This document shows positions 18,089 to 27,507 of a stretch of DNA of 64,000 bases, piece by piece. Location: the NCBI GenBank assembly GCA_018399255.1, contig JAGYPA010000007.1:39293-103292 (forward strand), written 5' to 3'. Under the pieces are notes generated by a model that was not told the origin of the DNA, did no database searches, and was given only the letters and a program-made list of their open reading frames with translations. This stretch comes from Spirochaetales bacterium (lineage in GTDB: Bacteria; Spirochaetota; Spirochaetia; JABMQR01). Position 1 is the stretch's first letter, and each line of letters opens with the position of its first letter. Both the position numbers and the translations under genes were made by a program.

Positions 18089-19075
18089 TTACTGTGCGTT
18101 CGCTTTTCCCGGTGACGGAGTCAGGTTCAGTTCCCAGTTGTCACTCCCGTCGGGAAGACGGCCGGCGCTGTCCGCATGTCCGGACCAGGATCGAATATCG
18201 ACTATCTGGCCGTTCCGCCGCAGGATGGCTGTATCGTAAGAACCCAGTCCAAAGCCCTCGGCAGGCGGGATCACCACCATCCGGCTCGCTGCGGATTCAC
18301 TTCGAGGAGTGCCGCTGCCGTCAGTGAAAACCGTCAGGTAACCGCCGGCTGGAACAGTAACATCTCTGGGGATTACGATTACGGTATCTTTTCCGATATC
18401 CTCGAGCGTCCAGGCACCGGAAGAAAATGCAAGCTCCGTACTTCCTGTATTATAGAGCTCGATAAAATCATCACCTCTCGACCGTATTTCATTAATCACC
18501 AGCCGATAATCTGTTCTCGCCGCAGGTTCTTTAACGTTCTTCGTTCCCGGTGTCGGCTGCAGCAGTGTTGAAAATTCGGCTGGACGGTCCGGAAGCCGTC
18601 CGATACTGTTTACATCCGTTTCCCAGGAAATCATATCTACAACAATTCCATTATAGTACAACATCACCGAATCGATTTGATTGAGCCCGAATGCTATATC
18701 TACCAATGCCGTCTCCGGTATTGCTTCATTATTCAGTACATCGGCCGCTTTATCCAGAGTAAAGGGGCAGACAAGCAGATACCCGCCGGCCGGTATGAAT
18801 ATCCCCGCCGGCAGACTGAGAGCACGGGCCCCCTCCTGATACTCCTCTCCGTTATCATCGAGAACCCAGCCTTCTCCCAGTATTATCGGATGGTTCATGA
18901 TATTATGCAGCTCGACAAATTCATATTCCCCGGTAGAAGCTGCTTCATTGATGACAACCATCCGGGGTTCTGCCGGCACCGGCTCAAGACCGGCAACTGC
19001 TGCAGTTACGCAGGAAACCATCGATCCTGCTGCCAGGATGAGAAGAATCCCGGTCAGTACGCTATTTTTCTTCAT
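18089..19075 (-). CDS. putative lipoprotein with two lamin-tail domains
   Basis: A 328-residue exported protein. A signal peptide with a relaxed, spirochaete-like lipobox (SMVSC, Cys about 22) is followed by two lamin-tail (LTD) immunoglobulin-like domains: MVVINEAASTGEYEFVELHNI (about residue 39) and LVINEIRSRGDDFIELYNTGS (about 195). Each ends in the typical GRLPDxxxxW/F...L.PTPG segment. Bacterial LTDs are thought to anchor or decorate secreted proteins; no enzyme domain is present. It is the last of three consecutive LTD genes, 3 nt after the CotH gene, with GGAG inside that gene's end. Confidence 0.82.
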   Translation of the reverse strand: MKKNSVLTGILLILAAGSMVSCVTAAVAGLEPVPAEPRMVVINEAASTGEYEFVELHNIMNHPIILGEGWVLDDNGEEYQEGARALSLPAGIFIPAGGYLLVCPFTLDKAADVLNNEAIPETALVDIAFGLNQIDSVMLYYNGIVVDMISWETDVNSIGRLPDRPAEFSTLLQPTPGTKNVKEPAARTDYRLVINEIRSRGDDFIELYNTGSTELAFSSGAWTLEDIGKDTVIVIPRDVTVPAGGYLTVFTDGSGTPRSESAASRMVVIPPAEGFGLGSYDTAILRRNGQIVDIRSWSGHADSAGRLPDGSDNWELNLTPSPGKANAQ

Positions 19076-19078
19076 ATG

Positions 19079-21706
19079 CTACTCCAATCTCACGTTGTCG
19101 ATAAACACTTCCTGCCCCTCAGCCAGTTGCCCTACCCTGAACTGCAGGCGCCCGTTAACGAGTTCAGGCCCGGTGTAGGATACCGGTATTCGTATCTTTT
19201 TCCAGACTGATGTCGGCCTGAATGTGTAATTGAACACTTCGGGTCCGGTATCCACTGCAAAGAGGATAACCATGATCTCTTTGCTCTGTGATGAGATGCC
19301 GGCGGTTTTCACGTCAAACGAAAAGACAAACTCCTCACGCTCACCTACATAGAGGGCATCCTGAACAAAAGCGACAGAATCCCAGAATTGAGTTTTCTGC
19401 TCAAGGATTTTCAGGTATCCGCCTTTGCTGCCGGTATCCAGGGTAATGATTTTCTGCTCGACGCTATCCTGGCTCCAGGCGAGATTCCATTTTTCTGCAC
19501 CGTTCTCAAAATCTCCGCCGGGAATTCTGTCGGCAGAAGAGGGAACAAATCCCGCTTTCAGTTCTTCCAGATACTTCGTTACATAGCCTGGGCGCAGGCG
19601 GGCAAACTCCCGCAGGATTTCAACCTCCCGCTGCCAGCGCTCTTCGCTGAGGTTCCAATACCAGCCGGACTCCGGGTCATCCCCCTGCCAGCGTCCTATG
19701 TGTCGCGCAATTTCATCCTCAATCCAGACTGCATGTCTTTCCACAGCCTGCAGGAGATTCTCCGTCGTGAATACCGTTTCCAGAAGCTCTTCATAGCGGA
19801 AGACCATCCGGTTAAAATATACCTCCTGCTTCATCAGGTTCTTGAAAAGACTGCTGAATAAATCGTTATTGAATTCCTCCCCCAGCAGATAGGTGAAGCT
19901 GTTGAAGTCCGGGGTTCCCGAAACTCTCTCCAGACTTCCCGTCCAATACCCTGTCGTGTCAAACCCGGCATCGGTATCATACAGAATCCAGCGCCATTTC
20001 ACCTCGTCATCCACCGAGCGCCAGAATTTAGCATTGCTCCACGGCCAGTCGGTATTGTTATAAAAGCTCTGGAATATAAAGTAGTCGATCATGCTGTCGA
20101 TATCGAGCAGGTCCTCCGCTTTCTGAATAATCGGTTCGATGCCGGATGGGAGGCTTTGCGCCAGAGCCAGCAGCTCATTGCTGCCGGCAGCATCACCTTC
20201 GTTTATCTGAAATGATGAGCTGTAGGCCCCCTCAACAACATCAACCGCATCCGGATCGATGCCGTGATTATCTTCGAGAAAATATTCGTTTATTTTTTCC
20301 CGGATATTGAGAATACCCCAGTACTGGCCGTTGAGAAAAACCACCGAAGGCTGAAAATCCTGCTTGTCCACATCATATCCGGTAGCGAGTCCGGCCATCA
20401 TTCCATCCCGGAAGAGGGTTCTTTCTGCATCCCCCCCGGAGCTGCGCAGGACAATCGAATAAAAATCGGGAACATCCCCGGCAGACCCTTCGAAAAAGAA
20501 GTGGTTGGGAATTCGCTCTTCTGATGCCGGCTCTTTGGCATAGAGAGCAAAGGATTTAAGCGGAAACCCCCGGGATGAGCTGCCGTAGAGCCGCAGCAAG
20601 TAGATGTCCCGCAGGTCGGGCTGTTCGCGGGAAGTATTCCGGAAAAATTCCATATGTGCCATCCGAAACCATTTTTCCCGGAAATTAGGTGCTTCGGTAT
20701 CGTCACCAATTGCATGGATTCCATATTCTGTCCCCCAGAGATCATCCGGATCCATCGTTATCGAAAAGACCGGAAGTTCTGTCTCTTCCCCTATAAAATA
20801 GGTGCGCACGGCAATGGGACCGGCTGCCCCGGTTGGTGAGTAGAAGCGCGCCTTGACTGCTCCGGTCCGCCCTATCTCCCGCGGGGTATCAAATAGCGTG
20901 CCTGACACATTGGTTGGATAGATCCAGGTTCGTTCATTCACAGGGCGATCATTGGCGTTAAATTCCATCCCGTCATTTATGGTATACCGGATTTCCCAAC
21001 CGGGATAGTCGAAAGCATTGGTAAAATCAAGCGCAGCAGACTCAGCAAAAAACCCTGAATCCTCAGCAAACTCGGGAACCGGCAGGCGCACATCATTCGG
21101 CAGTCCGGGTGTTGGGTTATCAGCTATTCTGACGGCTGACGGAAATTCCGGATCACGGATGAGAGAGATATTCCGTACCGGAGGAGCTGCCTTGTCCGGT
21201 ACGGCGGGTTCCGGCAGAACAAAGCGGTCAGAAATGACTCCTTCAGCATTCTTCAGGACAATTGATGCGGTATTCTCCGGGATTTCGGCAAAAATTCGAA
21301 TACTCTTTACCGATAGCGTGGACCCGGTGGGGACAAACATAATGACGGGATAGTCCCCCGGCCGAATGCTGAAGGCAGGGAATCGGGGCAGTTCCTGCTG
21401 CGTCCCATCCTTCAGGAAAAATACCAGCTTCCAGCCTTCGATATCTACCGCTTTCTCACTGGCTGCCGCAAGTTCCAGCCATGCGGGCAGAGTGTGATCA
21501 TCGGCTTCCAGCAAGGAATCATTTTTCAGCATAACTTCATTGATCCGTACCGGTCCAGGCAGGGCAGCAGCGAGCTCTTCATCAGAAAAGCGCTCACCAT
21601 ACACTGCGGGATCGGGCAGGGTTTCACATCCTGAGACTGATACTATCAGAACAAGGACTGCAAGAGCTTTTTTCAGGAACTTTACGAAACAAACAGCTTT
21701 CTGCAT
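19079..21706 (-). CDS. CotH-family protein with an N-terminal lamin-tail domain
   Basis: A lipoprotein of about 875 residues. Signal peptide with lipobox VSVSGC, an LTD (VRINEVMLKNDSLLEADDHTLP...), a chitobiase-C-terminal-like/Ig region (WEIRYTINDGMEFNANDRP...), the CotH kinase-like domain (SRGFPLKSFALYAKE, later RWILYDTDAGFDTTG, which holds the metal-binding Asp pair) and a C-terminal beta-rich, CBM-like domain (GGDFENGAEKW...). CotH proteins are atypical kinases of secreted proteins in Bacillus and fungi; whether this one is active is unknown. ATG 21706 is preferred over a TTG at 21724. It lies in one transcription unit with the two flanking LTD genes. Confidence 0.85.
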   Translation of the reverse strand: MQKAVCFVKFLKKALAVLVLIVSVSGCETLPDPAVYGERFSDEELAAALPGPVRINEVMLKNDSLLEADDHTLPAWLELAAASEKAVDIEGWKLVFFLKDGTQQELPRFPAFSIRPGDYPVIMFVPTGSTLSVKSIRIFAEIPENTASIVLKNAEGVISDRFVLPEPAVPDKAAPPVRNISLIRDPEFPSAVRIADNPTPGLPNDVRLPVPEFAEDSGFFAESAALDFTNAFDYPGWEIRYTINDGMEFNANDRPVNERTWIYPTNVSGTLFDTPREIGRTGAVKARFYSPTGAAGPIAVRTYFIGEETELPVFSITMDPDDLWGTEYGIHAIGDDTEAPNFREKWFRMAHMEFFRNTSREQPDLRDIYLLRLYGSSSRGFPLKSFALYAKEPASEERIPNHFFFEGSAGDVPDFYSIVLRSSGGDAERTLFRDGMMAGLATGYDVDKQDFQPSVVFLNGQYWGILNIREKINEYFLEDNHGIDPDAVDVVEGAYSSSFQINEGDAAGSNELLALAQSLPSGIEPIIQKAEDLLDIDSMIDYFIFQSFYNNTDWPWSNAKFWRSVDDEVKWRWILYDTDAGFDTTGYWTGSLERVSGTPDFNSFTYLLGEEFNNDLFSSLFKNLMKQEVYFNRMVFRYEELLETVFTTENLLQAVERHAVWIEDEIARHIGRWQGDDPESGWYWNLSEERWQREVEILREFARLRPGYVTKYLEELKAGFVPSSADRIPGGDFENGAEKWNLAWSQDSVEQKIITLDTGSKGGYLKILEQKTQFWDSVAFVQDALYVGEREEFVFSFDVKTAGISSQSKEIMVILFAVDTGPEVFNYTFRPTSVWKKIRIPVSYTGPELVNGRLQFRVGQLAEGQEVFIDNVRLE

Positions 21707-21793
21707 ATCAACCTGCCTTGGCAACTTTTTTATTTCGGGACATAATTTTCAGTATCTGGAACATTGTGCAGCTGCCTCCCTCCACGATGCTTT

Positions 21794-22744
21794 CTACTTC
21801 CGGTTCGGCTTGCCCGGAGTCAGAAATGTCTTCATATACCAGTTTTCACTTCCGTCAGGATACCGCCCGGCACTTACTACGTGCTCTGCCCAGCTGAACG
21901 AATCTGCTATCAGATTGTTGTACCGCAGAAACACGGTATCACTGCTTCCCAGACCAAACCTGTTTCCGGCTGACGAGGCCACGGAATTTCTGCCGGCGGA
22001 AAAGGGGAGCCGCAGAACATCGGGATAGATGACGAGCAGGCCGCCGGGAGGAATCACGGTTCCTTCCGGTAAAAAAACGGTATCTTTCTTTTGGGAGTCA
22101 TCGATTCTCCATTCCTCTCTGCCGACCGTAATTGAACGGGAGGTGATGTTGATAATTTCTACATAATCGAGGCCTCTGGAGCATACTTCGTTCAGGAGCA
22201 GGGGAGACTCTCCCTGATAACGGGCTTCAGCTTTGTTCTGTGCCCCCGGTGTCGGAATCAGCATGGTGCTGACTGCTTCAGAACCGTCCGGGATTCTGCC
22301 GATTGTATTTACTGCGGTAGACCAGGTAACGAAATCGACCAGGCTGCCATTATGGAAGAGACTAATTTCATCTACTGAACCGATCCCGAAAGAACGGAAA
22401 GCCAGTGCCGTATCCGGGATATCCGTGGGAACAGCGGCCGCCATCCCGCTCGTCTTATAGGGGGCAATCAAGAGATATCCTCCGGCTGGAATAACGGTCC
22501 CGGCTGGAATCTGTATCATTGGATCATTGTCCATCCGGCTCTCCTTGCGGTCGGCCAGCTCCCATTCGGGTCCCAGGACAAGATCTGCAGTAGTTCTATT
22601 GTAGAGTTCGATAAAGTCGAAATCCCCGGTCGAGGCAACTTCGTTTATGACAATATCCCCCGGGCGGGCACTCTCAGCAGCAGAAACCCTCACGGCTGCC
22701 AGTAAAAGCAGAACAACAATTATTCGATAGAAAATTTTCATCAT
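21794..22744 (-). CDS. exported protein with two lamin-tail domains
   Basis: A 316-residue protein with a cleavable signal peptide (MKIFYRIIVVLLLLAAVRVSAAES) and no lipobox Cys. Two LTDs follow: IVINEVASTGDFDFIELYNRTT and LLNEVCSRGLDYVEIINITSRS, each with a GRIPDGS or GRYPDGS end. It is clearly a paralogue of the protein encoded at 18089-19075. The start may be 22744 or the next ATG at 22741; the Shine-Dalgarno is weak. First gene of the three-gene LTD/CotH unit; the 290 nt upstream to pyk contain no gene. Confidence 0.8.
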   Translation of the reverse strand: MMKIFYRIIVVLLLLAAVRVSAAESARPGDIVINEVASTGDFDFIELYNRTTADLVLGPEWELADRKESRMDNDPMIQIPAGTVIPAGGYLLIAPYKTSGMAAAVPTDIPDTALAFRSFGIGSVDEISLFHNGSLVDFVTWSTAVNTIGRIPDGSEAVSTMLIPTPGAQNKAEARYQGESPLLLNEVCSRGLDYVEIINITSRSITVGREEWRIDDSQKKDTVFLPEGTVIPPGGLLVIYPDVLRLPFSAGRNSVASSAGNRFGLGSSDTVFLRYNNLIADSFSWAEHVVSAGRYPDGSENWYMKTFLTPGKPNRK

Positions 22745-23031
22745 CCGCACCACACTTTATTCAATATCGGTATACATCAATATCGACAATATCGTCCTCA
22801 ATCAATACAGGCACAACCATTCAGCAAGTCTGACCGTTCAGGAAATATTTACACCATAGTAACATCAACAATGAGTAATGAAAAGGGAAATTGTAATCTG
22901 TTGCCCCCATCTAATGCCCCCTTCTCCCGTTTTGTATGGTATGATAAAGACAGTACTCAGGCGGGTACTGCCTTGCGATGGTTATTGCCCTATGGGGGCG
23001 TTGCCTTACAGAGACCATTCTGGAGGATACT

Positions 23032-24486
23032 ATGGAAACAAAACCGACCTATACCAAGATTGTGGCGACCATCGGACCTGCATCTGAAACCTATGACTCG
23101 ATCAGAACTATCATCAGTCTCGGCGCACGTGCAATCCGGCTCAATTTCAGCCATGGTACGCACGCGGTACAGCAGCTCCGATACGATGCGGCTCGCCGTG
23201 CATCGCAGGAGCTTGGCATACCCATTGCGATATTTATCGATCTGCAGGGTCCGAAAATAAGAATCGGTCAGCTCTCGGCTCCTGAAATTCGTGTGAACAG
23301 CGGAGACGAGCTGATAATTACGACAGAATCCTGTGTGGGAACAGCGGAAAAGATGAGCATTGACTATCCATATCTTCATGAGGAAATTTCTCCGGGAAAC
23401 CGGATTCTGATCGATGACGGACTTATAGCCCTGCGGGTACAACAGGTTTCCGGTAACAACATCCACTGTATCGTGGAGGACGGAGGAGTCATTCGCCCAC
23501 GCAAAGGGGTTAATCTTCCCGGCATTCCGCTGCACCATCTTTCATCATTTACCAAAAAAGATGAGCATGATGTAGAATTCGCCTTTAAAAATCAGGTCGA
23601 TTATGTCGCTCTGTCGTTTGTCCGAAGCGCAAGGGATGTCGCTGCTCTGCGAACCTATATGAAGCAGACCTTCGGCGGTGAACTACCCATCATCTCCAAA
23701 ATTGAAAAGCCGGAAGCTGTTGAGGATATCGAGGCGATAATCGAACAGTCAAGCGCCATCATGATCGCCCGTGGAGATCTCGGGGTGGAGGTTGCTCCCG
23801 AAAAGGTTCCGGTAATCCAGAAATCGATCATACGGGCCTGCAATCTGGGTGGAGTGCCGGTTATCACGGCCACGCAGATGCTGGAAACGATGATGCACAA
23901 TCCGCGCCCTACCCGTGCGGAAACCGGTGATGTCGCCAATGCGGTTCTGGATGGAACCAGTGCCATCATGCTTTCCGGGGAGACGGCTGCCGGGGAATTT
24001 CCGTTTCGGGCAGTCGAGATGATGCAAAGGATAGCGGCATTTACCGAATCGAGCATCGAATACCAGCGGCTTGTTCTCGATCAGCGGCTCAATTGGGAAC
24101 AGATAGAGCTGAGGCGGCGGAAAAGCATCACCGAAGCGGTCGGGATTGCCGCCCGTGAGCTTGCTCTGGCCGTGAGGGCTGCCTATATCGGATGCTTCAC
24201 CCATTCCGGCGGATCAGCCCGTCTCATATCAAAATTCCGTCCCGGCATCCCTATTATCGGCTTTTCCCCGAAACTGCAGACAGTGCAGCGGCTCGCGTTA
24301 TCATGGGGGGTAACTCCGGTCCATATTCAGGATTTCTCGTCATTCGATCAGCTGCTCGCCTATGCCCCGGATTACCTGAAATCCCTCGGGTTCGTCAAGA
24401 CCGGCGACCAGGTGGTCATTACAGCCGGTGTTCCTGTGGGCAGTCCGGGTAAAACCAACACTATCAAGGTAGTGGAAATAGTCTGA
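23032..24486 (+). CDS. pyk: pyruvate kinase
   Basis: A 484-residue pyruvate kinase (PEP + ADP to pyruvate + ATP). It shows TKIVATIGPAS at the N-terminus, the substrate loop GARAIRLNFSHG, the active-site signature ISKIEKPEAVEDI with the catalytic Lys, MIARGDLGVEV, and the conserved TQMLETM...PRPTRAETGDVANAVLDGTSAIMLSGETAAG. ATG 23032 has GGAGG 8 nt upstream; the frame is open earlier but lacks family similarity. An extended -10 (TGGTATGAT, about 22938-22946) may be its promoter. Convergent with pckG. Confidence 0.97.
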   Translation: METKPTYTKIVATIGPASETYDSIRTIISLGARAIRLNFSHGTHAVQQLRYDAARRASQELGIPIAIFIDLQGPKIRIGQLSAPEIRVNSGDELIITTESCVGTAEKMSIDYPYLHEEISPGNRILIDDGLIALRVQQVSGNNIHCIVEDGGVIRPRKGVNLPGIPLHHLSSFTKKDEHDVEFAFKNQVDYVALSFVRSARDVAALRTYMKQTFGGELPIISKIEKPEAVEDIEAIIEQSSAIMIARGDLGVEVAPEKVPVIQKSIIRACNLGGVPVITATQMLETMMHNPRPTRAETGDVANAVLDGTSAIMLSGETAAGEFPFRAVEMMQRIAAFTESSIEYQRLVLDQRLNWEQIELRRRKSITEAVGIAARELALAVRAAYIGCFTHSGGSARLISKFRPGIPIIGFSPKLQTVQRLALSWGVTPVHIQDFSSFDQLLAYAPDYLKSLGFVKTGDQVVITAGVPVGSPGKTNTIKVVEIV

Positions 24487-24509
24487 CCGAGCCGCTGGAG
24501 CAGCAAAAA

Positions 24510-24537
24510 AGGCTGTCCTCCCTGAAGAAGACAGCCT
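24510..24537. terminator. hairpin after pyk
   Basis: AGGCTGTC (24510-24517) pairs with GACAGCCT (24530-24537), 23 nt after the pyk stop and preceded by a run of six A's. There is no strong T-run on the plus strand; on the minus strand the A-run would supply one (TTTTTT), so it may serve pckG. Confidence 0.5.
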
Positions 24538-24632
24538 GGTATTTCGGATTATTCAGCTGCAGTCCATCGGCCGGCTATCGGTATCGTCATGACTCCTGAC
24601 AGCCGGCAAAACTCAACTTCAGCCTGCAGAGA

Positions 24633-26567
24633 TCAGCAGCAGCCGCAGCCTGCTCCGCCTTTGCCGCAGCAGACAGCATACTGGCCGGGCTTGATCTCAT
24701 CACCGCACTTATCGCGAGCTTCTGAGATTTTGGCAATGGCTTCATCCCACTTATCAAAGATAAACTGAGGACAGTCGGCATCCATTTTCTTGTAGTAGGC
24801 TTTGGAGCGCTCGAGCTTGTTTACCCACTTTGTACAGCGGAAAGTGAACTGGTAGGTATAATCTTCAAGTACATAATCTGTGTCGAGATACTTTTTGAAG
24901 AGCACCTTCAGGTCTTCATAGAGGGGGATTTTCCCAGTAGGAGTATCCAAGGCATCATATTCACCGTGAACCCGTCCTTCCGCCCAGTGCAGCCATACTT
25001 TTTTTGCCAGCTTGCTGGTGCAGAACTTTCCTTCCGGAGTGAGGAGGAAGTAGTTGGTGGAAAAAATCTTCGGTACTTCCTTCAGACCTTCAATAAACTT
25101 GATGTTGTTTTCGGTATACTCACCGAGCGGATAGGAGACGAAGTCCATATTGGCCATGGGGCTGGGGGTTCTCACGCCCTCCGCACCCAGAGTTGCTGAG
25201 GTGGTTTCAGATTCGAGGGTAGCGGCTTTCAGGAGAATCCCATCCTCCCAGGAGGGGGATTCTTCCACGGGAACCGTGGTATCGCTGTCCCGACCGCCGT
25301 AGAGCACCCCATCCACCTTTACGCCGTCTCGCGCTTCAAAGCCTTCCTTGTCGAAGTTTTCCAGATAGTCGAGCCGCATGGTATACCGGGCATTGCCGTG
25401 AGCCACACCGATCGTGTTGCCTTTGGCATCTTTTTTGCCTTCTGTCCAGGGACCGGAATGGTTGTCGCCCTCTTTCGGAGCCTCAAGCCCCTGCCCAAGC
25501 CAGTAGGGTTTGTTATCGGGACCGCGAAGCACATTGGAAAAAATCACTTCCTGCGGTTTGTAGAGGTTCTCGAAGATTACCGGGTCGTCCTCGGCGTTCA
25601 CATCTTTAATGATGCCGAAAATTCCCTGTTCAACATTGACTGCCCGAAATTCACTGTCCACATTTCTGAAGTAGGCAATATCATCCCCGACTATCTCCTC
25701 GCCCGGAATCATGGCCGTCGAGGTTTTGCCGCAGGCAGATGGATAGGCACCGGCAAAGTAGGTTTTTCGGTCGGCATCTTCGTTTACGCATGCCATGACA
25801 AACATATGTTCGCACAACCAGCCTTCCTGACCGGATTTGTTAATTGCAAGCCGCATTGAATGCTTTTTCAGGCCGACAGAGTTCCCAGCGTACTGGGCAT
25901 TCATGGAATATACGATATTGTTCTGGGTATCCATGTAGATCCGACGCTTGTCAAGGTTCATTGAGCAGCCGCGGTCATCCTGCGGACCAGCTGAGTGTAT
26001 AAACCGGAAAAAATCATCTTTTTCAGCGGCTTTCATTGCCTTGAAATGTTCGTAGGCGGGGCGATAAAGAATTGCTTCAGAATGGGCAACATACCATGAA
26101 TCGGTAAACTGCACGCAGGGAATGGTAAACTGCGAGAAGGCAGGACCTTCACAGAAAAATTTCACCACTGCATCTTTGCCTTCCATGTTGTTTCTGGCAA
26201 TATCCATTATTTCGGTATAGCCCTGTTCATATTCCACGGAATTGAGCGATTTCATTTTGGGCAAATTTTCTTTGTAGACCATATACTTCGTATTTGCTTT
26301 ATCTCGAGCCTGATCACCGTACCCATCCCAGTGAATTGTCTGGCCATCAAGAGAAAGCTTGAATTCTTCACCCTTCTCAAGCGCAATATCCCGTATATAT
26401 TGTTCGTCTTTTTCGCTGTCATCACACACATAAATAGATGCGGGATTGCAGTGTTCGGCAAAAGAACCAACAAAATCAAGTACTTTCTCGTTTTCCAAAG
26501 CTGCAAGTTTTGCGTAACTTGCCTCGCTCATTTTGCTTTTCAGCAAATCTGTAAATTTTGAATCCAT
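24633..26567 (-). CDS. pckG: phosphoenolpyruvate carboxykinase (GTP) with a Cys-rich C-terminal tail
   Basis: A 644-residue GTP-type PEPCK, interconverting oxaloacetate and PEP. The P-loop/catalytic segment PSACGKTSTAM (Cys279, Lys281, Thr282) and the metal region EEIVGDDIAYF are typical of the GTP class; the length is slightly above the usual 600-620. The last 12 residues carry five cysteines (Cys633, 634, 641, 643 and 644, as CCGKGGAGCGCC), which is not part of the standard family. ATG with AGGAG upstream; a possible promoter is TTGATT-N17-TAAGAT in the 125 nt before it. With pyk and malic enzyme it completes the PEP/pyruvate/C4 node. Confidence 0.96.
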   Translation of the reverse strand: MDSKFTDLLKSKMSEASYAKLAALENEKVLDFVGSFAEHCNPASIYVCDDSEKDEQYIRDIALEKGEEFKLSLDGQTIHWDGYGDQARDKANTKYMVYKENLPKMKSLNSVEYEQGYTEIMDIARNNMEGKDAVVKFFCEGPAFSQFTIPCVQFTDSWYVAHSEAILYRPAYEHFKAMKAAEKDDFFRFIHSAGPQDDRGCSMNLDKRRIYMDTQNNIVYSMNAQYAGNSVGLKKHSMRLAINKSGQEGWLCEHMFVMACVNEDADRKTYFAGAYPSACGKTSTAMIPGEEIVGDDIAYFRNVDSEFRAVNVEQGIFGIIKDVNAEDDPVIFENLYKPQEVIFSNVLRGPDNKPYWLGQGLEAPKEGDNHSGPWTEGKKDAKGNTIGVAHGNARYTMRLDYLENFDKEGFEARDGVKVDGVLYGGRDSDTTVPVEESPSWEDGILLKAATLESETTSATLGAEGVRTPSPMANMDFVSYPLGEYTENNIKFIEGLKEVPKIFSTNYFLLTPEGKFCTSKLAKKVWLHWAEGRVHGEYDALDTPTGKIPLYEDLKVLFKKYLDTDYVLEDYTYQFTFRCTKWVNKLERSKAYYKKMDADCPQFIFDKWDEAIAKISEARDKCGDEIKPGQYAVCCGKGGAGCGCC

Positions 26568-26692
26568 GTAATACTCCTGTGATAAAGTTATCCATATTGA
26601 TCTTATTTGGTTAAGTTGAGTTAATCAAGTGCTTATGACCGTTTTGGGTGTGTTTATTCGCTATTGCTTTATCTATATATCAGGGAGATCGG

Positions 26693-27499
26693 CTAACGGG
26701 CAACTTCCAGGAACCGCTCCCTCAGATACTGACGCTCACCTTCTCCCAGACCGATCACCTCAAGCAGGTATCGATCAATCGATCCGTAGGCAACATAGAC
26801 AGCATCTAAAGCGGCTCTCAGGAATTCCGGTCTGGTAGTCAGCAGAGGATAGGTCAGTACAGGATCCAGCTCAATATCGTATTTTCTGAATTGCCGGGCA
26901 TAGCGCTGTGAGGCCTCAGCCAGACGTTCACCGGCAAACCCGCTCATAAGATAGTCGGCAAAAACTGCCTCCTCCCGGGCACCAAGGGCTAGGAGAAAGA
27001 GGGCGGAAAAAAGTCCGGTACGATCCTTTCCTCCCGTACAGTGCACCAGGGTGGGCATATAGTCGGCAGAAAGCAGCATGGAAAACATCTGACGAAAATG
27101 CGACCCGTATTGTTCCGGCATGCTGCGGTAACTTCCCCTGATGTGGAGGTCAGGGTCAGCTTTTCCCTGTGCCGCACTCCTGAACAAAGCAATAACTGAT
27201 TCCAGAGTCAGGCTCCCCTCATCCATTGGGTGCTGAACATACAGCACATCGCCGGGCAGGCGGTCGGGATGAGCTTCGGCTTCATCGAGGGAACGCAGAT
27301 CAATTATCCTTCGTATACCGAGTTCCTGCAAAAAGTTCAGTTCCTGCTTAGAAACATGCGAAAGCCTTCCTGAACGGAACAGCAGTCCGTGCCGGGTAAA
27401 AATCCCGGGGGCTATTTCCACTCCCCCCATATCCCGGAAATTATGACAATTGGGAAGCTGCTCCCGGTATGTCCTGCCCTGCAGTTCAATCGACCCCAT
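26693..27499 (-). CDS. tyrosine-protein phosphatase (tyrosine/serine phosphatase family)
   Basis: A 268-residue phosphatase of the Y_phosphatase3 type. The CX5R active site is HCTGGKDRTG (Cys154, Arg160), and the N-terminal NFRDMGGV and FRSGRLSHVS motifs are characteristic. Such enzymes act on phosphotyrosine/serine or phosphoinositides; the substrate here is unknown. It begins 8 nt after the stop of the LOR/SDH-type gene and is probably co-transcribed with it. No signal peptide. Confidence 0.9.
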   Translation of the reverse strand: MGSIELQGRTYREQLPNCHNFRDMGGVEIAPGIFTRHGLLFRSGRLSHVSKQELNFLQELGIRRIIDLRSLDEAEAHPDRLPGDVLYVQHPMDEGSLTLESVIALFRSAAQGKADPDLHIRGSYRSMPEQYGSHFRQMFSMLLSADYMPTLVHCTGGKDRTGLFSALFLLALGAREEAVFADYLMSGFAGERLAEASQRYARQFRKYDIELDPVLTYPLLTTRPEFLRAALDAVYVAYGSIDRYLLEVIGLGEGERQYLRERFLEVAR

Positions 27500-27507
27500 T
27501 TTCGGCT

